Assembly (NCBI GenBank): GCA_963082875.1
Contig: OY720097.1
Location: 21,708,501-21,772,500 of the forward strand
DNA from: Corella eumyota
Lineage: Eukaryota > Chordata > Ascidiacea > Phlebobranchia > Corellidae
DNA: 64,000 nucleotides
Direction of reading: 5' to 3'
The notes under the pieces were generated by a model. It was not told the origin of the DNA. It searched no databases and saw only the letters and a list, made by a program, of their open reading frames with translations. Positions 25,501 through 35,332 of the stretch are shown here, piece after piece; position 1 is the stretch's first letter; the number at the start of each line of letters is the position of its first letter. A program made the position numbers and the translations under genes.

Positions 25501-28500
25501 AGTCTCGAGTTGCCTTTGGCAGTTCGAAATATTATCAATTTATAATTGCCCAATATTAAGTTTAGTTTAACGGTTTATAGCGCCTTACTTAAGGGTGCTA
25601 CAGTATGAAAGTAGTGGGGATCGAACCAAAGACCTTATGCAGTAGATCTGGGTGTTCTTACCACTACATCAAGTTTTTATATTTTTTGTTATTTTAAATA
25701 TCCTATTTTTATCATATTTGGGTTTTTAAAAAGGTTTGACCAAGTATATTAAACCGCAAAAATTTAAACTTACCGCTTATATTTTGATTGGCTGTGCAAA
25801 ACTCATAAGCAACCAATCGGGACACGTTTAAGGTTTCGACTAAGTGATGACCGCAGTAAATTAAAACTTTCTCTGATCTAATAGTGGCTTGAGAATCAGG
25901 GGATAACCCAGAGTAAGGAGTTATTTCAAAGGTGTATTTGCGACCAAATTTAGTTGGCAATGTTATGTTGCGAACGTCCTATGTAAAAGTTATCAAATAA
26001 TTAATAAAATTTATATACATAGGAGCTTGGTTAAAGTTATACGTCATGTATAACCATGATAAATAAACTGCTGTTAGTGGTGTGGCTAAATTTATCACTG
26101 GCAATTATCAGTAGGTAGTTGCGACCATATTACAACAAATAAAATGCCGACAGAAAGGTGGGCTATCGACTCTAGCAAAAAAGCAAACTTTTTCCCCCAT
26201 TTCAATAAATAATTAACATTTTGTGTTTTTATGATGCTGTTTTAATTAGGCTAATGGTCGATCAAAAAATCATTAAGTTTTTCTTAATTTGTTCCTGAAA
26301 TAACTTTTTTTTTAAAAGGCATGTAAAAAAGAACAACACAACAATTTGATTTGTTTTTAAATTACTTTAAAGAAAAAAAATTGAAAACTTATTTTTTTAA
26401 ACTAACTAACTGTTATTTAAATTTATTTTCGATCAATTTTAGTTAAAAAAAGTTACCTTTTGCAAAACTTTGCAGTTATTCTGAAGGTCTGAGCAAAGTC
26501 TGCTAAAAAAACAATTTAGGTCGCCAAGTTCTTTCTTGCAAGGTGCACTACAATTTGTATAAGTTCCATTTATGTCATGAACCCAAATATTTTCACCTTC
26601 GCATCTGTAAAAAATAATTTAATATTTTTATTTAACTTTAGTTTTTTTTTATTATTAAATTTTAAATTTTATTTTTAACTACAACAATTTTTGCAACAAG
26701 TTATTTTCTGAATTTAACTATTTCTAAAATCATCAATTCTTGATTTAAAAAATAAAACTTTAAAGTTGTTAAAAAAAAAACAATGTTAAAAGAATTTAAA
26801 GATAAATTTAACTTACCCTGAGTCTTTTGGTAGCGGAATTACTAAAAAAAACAAAATTAAATATTACCAACAATTTTAAAAAACTTGGTAAAATTAACTC
26901 AATTATGTGTTTCAATTTTTATTTTTTTTATTTATTTTATAATCTTAAAAACTCACAAACTATGCACTACATATAAACCTTAGTAAAAGGTAATAGTACT
27001 ATACGCTTTATAGTCGTTAAAATAATTTCTAATTTACCTCCACCGTTTCCAAAAGAAAAAATTGATCTTTTTGAGAAAGCCGCCAAACTTTTTTCATCTT
27101 TGTCATGGAAACAGTAAATAAATCCGTCTAATTTATTGTCTACAAAAAAATTTAGTTTTTGTTATTTTTTTAACAAATTTAAATAAGTTTTTCTACTGAT
27201 TTGGAATCAACAGAGGTTATTTTAGGAAAATTTTTGTTACATTGGCCAAGTCGTGAGCTGACTGAGCTAGTTTTGAAATCTGAACTTTTAATCATTATTT
27301 GCCAAAGTTATTTGCCAAAACTTTTAATCATTATTTGCCAAAGTTTACCCTATACTCAAAGGCGACACAAAAGCAGTGGAAATCAAACCACTGGCATGCC
27401 TTTTTTAATTAATTTTTTCTTTGGTGTGAGATGCTCGACTTTACAGCCTTAACTTGTAGTAACATCAGATACCTCGACCCAGGCTGCAGTTGCCATTGAC
27501 AGTTTGGATTATTTTAGATTATAATTGCCCGAAATTCACACTGCTGAACAAGTATTGGTTCAGCAGAAGTTTATACCGTTTATAGTACCTCAATTAAGGC
27601 GCTACACCATAAGGGATCAAACCCAAGACCTGATGTAGTAAAGCCAAGTGTTCTATTCGCTACAACACCCTGTTGGTTTTTCTTTTTTAAAAACATTAGT
27701 AACTAACCAGTTGGGACATGAACGTCCCAGGTATACGTTGTCGATATTTCGTAATCGTCCAATTTCGTGTAATCGGTTAAAGTAAAATTAACATGTTCAG
27801 TTAGATTGGATATCACTACGTTTGGTTGACCTAAAAAAGTGATTGTCAGTAAAGTTTGTTAGTCTTCTTTAAAATGCTAGTTTATATTATTTACAATTAT
27901 TTAAATTTATTTTTTTAAACAAACGTAAAACTTAGGTCTTATTTTCAAAATTTAAGTAAAGTTAAATCATTTTAAAATTTCTTTTAAAATTATTATAGAT
28001 GTTTTAAAAACACTGTTTTTTTCATTTGCAAAAGCCCAATCGTTTTGAAACAAAGCTTAAAATAGTTTTCGAAATAGGATTAAATTTGGTTGTATTGTGT
28101 GGTCTTAAACTATCCTTTCTCAATATTTTCACTTAATTCACAACACGTGAAAATAATCCAAGAGATAAACATTTGATTTTCTGCTAAATTGAGTTAAAAC
28201 ACACGATTCTTCATGGTTTAACCGCTTTTTGTTAAAGGGGGAATAGATAAACAATATTTGTGTAAAGGTGTTACTATTTTAAAACACAATACTTTTAAAA
28301 TTTAGTCAAATATAATATACAGGTATTTTTTTTAAATTTTTTACACATTATGTTATTTTTTAAATTATTTTTTAATAAACAAAGGTTTATAAAATAAAAT
28401 ATCGCTTTACCAAAAATAAAATATCGCTTTTTTTTGTTACGTTATATTACAAAACACATTACTAAGAAAATCAAAATAACAATCACGTTTATTTTAACAA

Positions 28501-31500
28501 TAAAAATAACATATGTTAATTATCAAATTAAAACGAAATGAGTTGTTTTATATAGAAAAAACGTATTGCACGTTATAGGTAGATAGGTTAATCATAATAA
28601 AAGCGTGTTATTCCTTTATCACAAACCGTTTAAGGTCGTATGAACGTTTAACACGTTGGATTAATGCATTTCACGTTTACTATTGATACATTGTATTGTT
28701 GTAGATATGTTTTTTATGGGCGTGTTAGTTTAAATGCGTTTTTGTATGTCATGTTTTTCACATCCTTTACCCTACATTTTGTAGTAAGACATTTACATTA
28801 ATACCACGACCTATTGATACGTACATACATCCTTATTTAAACAATTTATCAATTTTAAACTAGGCTTTAAGTATCTCTATAAATGATAAAAGTTACCAAG
28901 TTGCCCAATTTAAACTAGTAACAGTTTAGTTTTTAATTTTTAAAAACGATATGACTTACCTATTAGTATGATCTAATAAAATCATATATATATATAAAGG
29001 AAAATTTTATTAAAATTTATATGTATTTAGAGAAATATATTTAATTTAAATTTCAATACTTGAATGGAATATTTAAATGAATAACATTAAACAGCTGCAT
29101 TCAAAGATACAAAAACTAATTAATTTTGAATAGGCCTTTCAAAGATATGCATTTAAAGATACTAAAATTTATTCAATTTTGAATAGGCCTTTGAATTTAA
29201 AACATGGGAAATTTAAATATCGAATTATCTGATTGTCTAAATGTCATTGAAATTTAAATGATTTATTGAAAAACGAAAATAAATTCTAAGAACGAATTTA
29301 ATGGTTTCAATCAACTGTGGAATTTAAGCTATTAACCACATAATTATTCTTTGTATATTAATCATTTAATATTTTGCAAAATGTGCCTTTTTTGGTTTAT
29401 AATTTTTTAATTGGTCAAAATCTTTTTTTTTGAACTTTAATTTTATTCAATTTAAAATATTAAAAAAGATTTTACAAAAAAATTAAAGTTTTTGTAAAAG
29501 TCGTTCGTCTTGATTTTAATTAAGTAAAAACAATAAATATTTATATATTTGCGGCTTGTGACGTCATAATATAATAAATACTAAAAACGAATAATCAAAA
29601 TACGAAATCTTCAAGTTCTAGAATTTTGGATATTTTATCTTTTTATCGAATATATACAAACTGTCTTTATTTATTTTGGTTGGTTTCTTTATTTTTACTT
29701 AGAATTTTGACTTTGGAAGATTTAAAAGGTTGATTTTGACTTAGTTTTTAATCTTTTTTGTGAATTTTTAATATTAAAACATTAAAATTTTATTTTTTTT
29801 TAGTAATTAAAAAAAATGGGCAAAAATTTTTAAAAAATTATAAGTCTGAAAAAAAAATTTAAAATTTTTTTTTTTCTTAAAATCTGTTTCATTTTAATTT
29901 TCACCTTAAGTTGCAGCTATTAATTAAAACAAAAGTTCAAAGGTTCCGGTAATAAAAGTTCAAAGGTTCCGGTGAAACAAGTGAATAATTGTTATTGTAA
30001 AAATCCAAAAAAAAATTTCAAATTTAAATTTTGCAAAAAAAAAATTTATTTTTTTTAAATAAAACTTAAAAATGTTCAAATTTTTTTTAAATTTTGTTTA
30101 CTATAAAAAAAATGTTTTTAATTAAAATTTTCGAAAAATATTTTTGTTTAAAAAAATTCGATTTACTAGAATTATGATTTTGCACAAAATTTCTAAGTGT
30201 TAGTTTGTAATGCAACATTTTTAATCCAAAAACTACGTCATAAAGCCAACAAAAATGGCACAAGGCCAGCAATTACCAGAAGTAAGTATGTAATTTCTAC
30301 TTGTAAATTGTTAAGCCCGTTAAAAAAACAATAATAGTTAAAATTTTGAGAATTTTTTTTTGTTTTGGAATTTCCCAAGTTGTGTTTAAGCAAATGCATT
30401 TATTTATTTACCAATTAAACAATATAAATGCATAAAATAATATAAAAAATATATCAAATTTGTAAATTAATTTTAGGCAACTAAAATTTACTTTTTACAT
30501 TATAATAAAAAATTTATTAAAAATTATGAAAAAAATGATTGGTACATTTTTCAAAAGACTAAATAATATTATTATATGGTCACCATGCTTTATTTAAATT
30601 TCTTTATGGAGTTAAATAAAGACATTTTTCCTTTAAGTTTGTATAGATTAAGTTTAGGTGTTTATTTTCTATTTAAAATAAATTGCTCTATAATAAGGCT
30701 TATAATTCACTTGGATTATGGTAAATCCCAGTTTGTATAACAAAATTATAAATGTTTATTACTTAAATACTCTGGTCTTTATTTAACAAAAAAAAAATCA
30801 TTTTTTATAATATTTCATGTTAAAAAATTTTGGTTGTTTTTTTTATAATTATTATTTTTTTTGTGATTTTAATAATTTAAATTCTCTTTTTAATAATTTT
30901 TTGTTTTATTTTAAATATGCAGCGTTAAAACGTTACGTAAAAAATCGTTTTTTATTTTTTTGATAACTTATCAAACTATTACTACTGTAAATATTATTAA
31001 ATTTTTTTTCTGTATAAAGTCGAAACAAAACAATGTGCACGTATTTCGGCATAATACCGCGTAAGTGTGACGTCATAAGTCGCATTATGCTTTGGCAATC
31101 AAATCAGATCAATCAAACCAGGTTTAAAAAAATCATTTTTTTGGCTTTGTTTAGAATTTTGGTGAGATTAATAAATTCCGAATCGTAAACTTTTAACAAA
31201 TCTGAGGTTGATCAGATTTATGTTAAATTGAATGGCCAACGGCAATTAAAGAGAAAACTCGAATTTAGGAATATGTTTTTTTAATGAAATGGTTTTATCA
31301 TTTTTCATTGAATGATAGCTAATAATTACAAATATTTCAAATATTTTTTACAATAAATTTTATTTAAATTTCCGTACGAATATTTTACATTTTTGTAAAC
31401 ATATATATAACAATAGATTGTTCCTATATAAATATACAATATTAACATAGTAAATGTTTTCACAAATTTTTTGAATCTATAATGATAAAAAAAATTTTTT

Positions 31501-31622
31501 TTTTTGAATTAAAAATTAAAATTTCTAAACTTACCGTTATTGGCTCCAATACAGTTGGCTTGACTTCGCTGGCAAAAAATTAACAAAAAAGTTAAAATTA
31601 TAAAAAATTTAATTTTTAACAT
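16522..31622 (-). CDS. Receptor tyrosine kinase with FN3-like and EGF-like ectodomain, 930 aa
   Basis: Exons: 31622-31535, 27830-27708, 27139-27038, 26841-26817, 26604-26457, 25978-25774, 25412-25231, 24802-24616, 24226-23953, 23573-23424, 22782-22616, 20716-20624, 19493-19288, 18176-18027, 17708-17554, 17407-17270 and 16921-16522. The phases sum to 931 codons. A signal peptide (FFIILTFLLIFC) is followed by Cys-bearing and FN3-like sequence (to about residue 353), two EGF-like modules (about 353-465) and a transmembrane helix (about 465-490). The kinase domain begins at WEIAREDIEQQG. It has the glycine loop GRGNFG (554-559), VAVK lysine 578, a likely helix-C Glu 596, catalytic loop HGDVAARN (688-695), DFG (708-710) and VPFKWVSPERM. 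The HRD arginine is Gly 689. The carboxyl tail is acidic and Asn/Thr-rich with few tyrosines. It should be a plasma-membrane receptor. Ligand and subfamily are not assigned. Confidence 0.94.
17037..17215. repeat. 40-bp tandem repeat with dimeric higher-order pattern
   Basis: About four and a half copies of a 40-bp unit lie in the last kinase intron. Copies 1 and 3 carry gatatcaa or catatcaa, while copies 2 and 4 carry ccatataaa, so the true repeat is an 80-bp dimer. The last copy is degraded. Confidence 0.9.
18288..18670. mobile_element. Two family-1 SINE copies in inverted, tail-out arrangement
   Basis: 18288-18560 is a minus-oriented family-1 SINE. It is followed directly by 18565-18670, the 3' half of a plus-oriented copy ending in tatatacaaaaaaaa. 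The outer roughly 85 bp of each side are reverse complements, so the transcribed intron could fold into a long hairpin. Confidence 0.85.
20190..20345 (-). mobile_element. tRNA-derived SINE, family 2
   Basis: On the minus strand: head ggtccggtagtgtggtaaac (A-box), a tRNA-like anticodon region, gggttcaatccgc (B-box), then a body with attcgcccttgagcccgg and cacgaatagctcac. It is distinct from family 1 in head and body, and is the best preserved of four copies here. Confidence 0.8.
20396..20520 (+). mobile_element. Short interspersed element, family 3 (MITE-like), degraded
   Basis: Matches the set at 46378, 48280, 50640 and 62560: attgtcgtaatatg, then ctgtagtttt, ttttgtgggcctataaatta, gacatata and tccacaaagcctta. 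There is no coding capacity. Confidence 0.6.
20717..22615. other. Large kinase intron, no recognised features
   Basis: Between the juxtamembrane exon and the glycine-loop exon. AT-rich, with no reading frame, SINE or tandem array that I can support. Confidence 0.4.
23000..23291 (+). mobile_element. tRNA-derived SINE, family 1, full length
   Basis: It begins ccggcagcgtggtgtagtgg, has the B-box-like gggttcaatttcca, the body with cactctgctgag-like and caactcgagactgggtcgg blocks, and ends in gataaagatatatacaaaaa. A good reference copy of the family (about 290 bp). Confidence 0.92.
24270..24395 (+). mobile_element. Short interspersed element, family 3, degraded
   Basis: gcgcaccacaaacagcagtt, attttgta, aattgaacatata and gtccac match the family-3 core seen at 48280 and 50640. 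Confidence 0.5.
24449..24535 (+). repeat. tRNA-like remnant in a kinase intron
   Basis: ggtgcagttgtcttgg resembles an A-box and ggggttcgaaccgcacc a B-box with T-arm and acceptor-like end. The spacing is tRNA-like, but the anticodon arm does not pair convincingly. More likely the head of another SINE family or a tRNA pseudogene than a working tRNA. Confidence 0.45.
25452..25676 (-). mobile_element. tRNA-derived SINE, family 1, partial
   Basis: Contains the family blocks cagtctcgagttgcc, cggtttatagcgccttactt and a degraded head (ccactacatcaag). The 3' tail is altered. Confidence 0.75.
27421..27680 (-). mobile_element. tRNA-derived SINE, family 1, diverged
   Basis: Blocks cagtttggattatt, ttataattgcccga, agtttataccgtttatag and a degraded head are recognisable. 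It is an older copy than those at 23000 or 49921. Confidence 0.7.
27831..31534. other. First kinase intron, 3.7 kb, no recognised features
   Basis: It separates the signal-peptide exon from the rest of the receptor. The sequence is extremely AT-rich with many A and T runs. It holds two TGACGTCA sites (29559 and 31068) and a 2x 24-bp repeat with caaaggttccggt (about 29932-29978). No exon with matching phase was needed. Confidence 0.5.
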
Positions 31623-33590
31623 TTTATTTATATTATTTTGTTCTTATAAGTAGAAAATTCATTCTCTAAAAATATAAAATAATCTTTTATTTTAATGTTT
31701 ATTTTATTTGAAAATCAGTCAGTTTAATAAATTTATTATTGTTTGCAAATATTTGCATATTTTTATTTATCACTAAATTTTTTATTTTTAAAACATTTTT
31801 AAATTATTTTTTAAGGCTAATTAAAATGCTTAGATGCCGGTTAATTGCACACTAAAATATCAGTATTGCTTGCATTATATATAGGGAAAAACAAAACCGC
31901 AAAATATATTTTTTCTCAATATTTTTAGTTGCGTTTGGGAATTGCCTTTGAACTAAGATTTATGAAAATTGTATTTTGTACCGAATTAATTTAACTAATT
32001 GTTTTTTAATCGCAAAATGAATTTAAAATAGTTGCACGCTAACTTTATGTCAGCCGGAAACAGAGACACAACCCAATAAATGTCATTTGAAAAATGATCA
32101 GAAATTCTTGGCACTTAAAGCACTTTAGTCTGATTACAATTACTAAGCATTTTTGATTCTCAAAATTAATATTTTTTCTTGTAAAAATTTCTAGGAAACA
32201 TGTACTTTGTGCTGGTTAATTTATTTTTAATTAAATACATTTTTTTAGTAATATATTCCTTTAGTAATATATACCCTTATTTGTGCTGGTTAATTTATTT
32301 TTTTAATAAATTGCATTTTTCAATAATCTATACCCTTATAAATTTGAATAAATAAATTTTAATGGAAATTTTAAAAGACTTCGAATATCTTGTTTACCGC
32401 TTTAGCCTCAACGAAATTTTTATTCTATGAGGTCAGTTATTCAATTCTAGTGTTTCGTTATTATTTGCCACTAATAACGTCACAATCTCAGTTGTTACGT
32501 GCGATCCTAATTGTTAATTTCAGCTGAGGTTAATTCTCAAACGCCTTAAAACCTCGGTTGGAATTATTTTTAATTGAAATTACTGACATTTTTAAATATT
32601 AGTGGTAATGTCTATTCAATTTTTTATGTCGGAGAAATTCAATTCACTTTTTAAACAATATTATATGCAAATATCATATTCTATAGATATTTAAAAAAAC
32701 ATTTTTCTAGCTGGTATTTTGTTAAAAATTAGGTAAACAACTATATTTAAAAAACACAGGAATTTCCATGTTTTTAGCTTTATGATATTACCTATTTATA
32801 ACACACACTATACTACTAACATTGACTTATAAATCTAACTTTGATTCGAACTGCAATTTTCTCTTTATGCAGGTATGTCAAAAAAACTTTTATATCACTT
32901 CGTCATATCGTTAATAACACCGCTTTACAAGCGTGATTGATTAGGTAAAGATTAGGCTTCGACAGTTGCTTGCGTTTTTCGTGATTTTCTCTCAAAAAAG
33001 GTGATTACTTTAGTAATGTTTTTACTGTTATTTAAATGGGTAAGAGTTTTTTTTTAAATCGTTTGAATGTATTTAAATTAAAAATGAAATTTTATTTAAA
33101 AATTAAATCTAAAAAACTTAATTTTTTTTAAATTCTTAAACAAAAGAGTTTTAAAAATTTATAAAAAAAGAAGAAAACTTAATTTAAAAATAAATAAATA
33201 AAAATTTCTGTGTTTTCTTTCCTGTAGTTTTTTTTTTATAGAAATCGTGTTGTTTATTAAAAACAAAGTGATGAGAAATATTTATTTATTATATTTGCGG
33301 TTTATAAAGTTTTTTAATCGTTTTTTTATTACCGGCTTTTCTTCAGCTCCCGCTAACGGTAGAAAAATTACTGTTTTGTAATAATTAATATTAAATTTCC
33401 TATTTAAGTTGTTGTTTGTGCTGACAAGAAGTTGCAGACAAAATATGAACGATTTGGACATTTTGTTAAAAGAATATTTATTTTCAACCTAAGTAACTTA
33501 ATATTTTATTAAATTTAATCTTCTGTTAAAATTGCAAGGTTAAAAGACATGTATAAAGCTGTCTTTTAACTATGTTCAAGGCCTAATACG
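31623..33590. other. Kinase upstream region, no gene seen
   Basis: AT-rich with no supported exon. An imperfect roughly 80-bp direct duplication (tttgtgctggttaatttatt at about 32197 and 32280) lies here. It probably holds the promoter of the kinase gene near its start codon. Confidence 0.4.
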
Positions 33591-33623
33591 GGACGTGTAT
33601 AATTTGTCTTTCATTTGCATAAG

Positions 33624-33927
33624 GACGACTTCTGGTTGCCATTGACTACCATTCGCAGGACGACGACTTCTGGTTGCCATTGACTACCATCCGAAGAAAG
33701 ACGACTTCTGGTTGCCATTGACTACCATCCGAAGAACGACGACTTCTGGTTGCCATTGACTACCATCCGAAGAACGACGACTTCTGGTTGCCATTGACTA
33801 CCATCCGAAGAACGACGACTTCTGGTTGCCATTGACTACCATCCGAAGAACGACCACTTCTGGTTGCCATTGACGACTATCCTCGGGACGACGACTTTTG
33901 GTTACAATTGATTATCATCGTGACCAT
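33624..33927. repeat. 38-bp tandem repeat, eight copies
   Basis: Copies start at 33624, 33662, 33700, 33738, 33776, 33814, 33852 and 33890. The unit contains gacgacttctggttgccatt and ends in ccgaagaac. The inner copies are nearly identical, the outer ones diverged. It is GC-richer than its surroundings. Confidence 0.95.
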
Positions 33928-33937
33928 TTTTATGTTA

Positions 33938-34010
33938 ATGTTAGATGAAGGTGTGTCAAGTTACATTTTTGCTGTTGGATGAAGGTGTGTCAAGTTACAT
34001 TTTTGCTAAA
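33938..34010. repeat. Two-copy direct repeat
   Basis: gatgaaggtgtgtcaagtta followed by catttttgct occurs twice, about 32 bp apart, immediately after the 38-bp array. Confidence 0.8.
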
Positions 34011-34341
34011 CAAAGAAAAAAGTTTGGGTATTAATTTTCAACGCTGTTTTATATACCTGATATTGTATTTTATTCTTTTAAAAAGGTGAAACTACAGTAA
34101 CCTGACTTTATTGTTTAACGACAAAAACATTGTAATACAGTTATCGAGGAAATTCAATAGTATAAATATGTTTTGAAGTTTAAAAAAATGTCTTAGTATT
34201 ATTAAAGAGTATAAAAAAATTAATATGTAGGTAAAGAAATTATTATGGTCGGTAGGTAACAACGTCAGTTTAAAATTTTTAAATATAACTTTGTTGTTAT
34301 ACTATAAGAATATATAAGGTACAAAAATGATAGAATATTTT

Positions 34342-34487
34342 TTACGAAATCTTCGTAAAAATTTACGAAATCTTACGTAACTTACGCAAACTCACATACG
34401 TGTGAACGACTCTGTTCATTTTAAAAGGTTGCACAATCTTGCACTACGTTACGTTGCGTACGCCGTGTGAACGGGCCTTAAAGCGCA
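34342..34487. mobile_element. Truncated foldback element
   Basis: Reverse complement of the left half of the element at 7925-8205. It shares cgtgtgaacgactctgttca, the block gttgcacaatcttgca and the terminal gccgtgtgaacgggcctta. The other half is missing. Confidence 0.75.
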
Positions 34488-35332
34488 ATAAATATCATTG
34501 CGAAAGTCTTTGTTTAACGAATCAAAAATTAACAAACCATAAAAATATCTAGGCCCATATTTGATTTACATCAAACAGTTTAAAAGTAAAATATTAATTA
34601 TTACTCAAAATAAATAATCCGTACCACGCAGTTAAAATGTTTATAGCACTTACTGGAGCCACAAACAGTTTTGTGAATGTTTAATAGAAATTTATTATTT
34701 GTTCATTAAAAGTTTTGTTAATTTTTCAACTTACAATTTATTCCCTGTTGCATTTCATCATTTAAAATGTCACGTAGGCTTTTCATTTTTGCTTTAAGAT
34801 TCAAAAAAATACTTTATACCAAATTATTAAATAAGTGAGCTCGGCGATTTTAGAAGCATAAAAGATTAAATAAAATTAATTAAAAAATTGGAGTCATTAA
34901 AATTGTGGTTTTTACTTTAAGGTAACTGTAAAACTTAGGTTTAGGCCATTTGGGGAATTATTAAACAGCTCAAAATTTTTACGTTAAAATATCGTTTATA
35001 TTTATAGCAATAGACTAGAAGTAAAGGTTAAATTGTTATAAATGATTGTGGACACACTGTTAGGCAAGTTGTATTACATTTACTAAATAGGAAAAGTGAT
35101 TTTGAAGAAAAACGTAAGTTTCTTACAAATTAATTATTTTAATATTTTATATTTTTATTAAATATTAAAAATTAGTTTTGACTAGGAATTTTACTTGTAA
35201 AATTTAAAAAAATTATATTAAACTACGAGTTTGTAAACGTTTATTACATAGGCATAGTTTGCGCATGCGCGGATTTGGTTCCGCTTTCGTACTTTAATTT
35301 CTAAAATAAAATAAAATCAGTTTTATCTAAAA
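34488..35332. other. Upstream region of the small 4-exon gene
   Basis: AT-rich, no reading frame. Just before the start codon (35258-35332) is a GC-richer patch (catgcgcggatttggttccg) that may be promoter or 5' UTR. Confidence 0.4.

Noticed and set aside
33624-33927. Possible CRISPR array
   Set aside because: Units are head-to-tail without spacers, in animal DNA.
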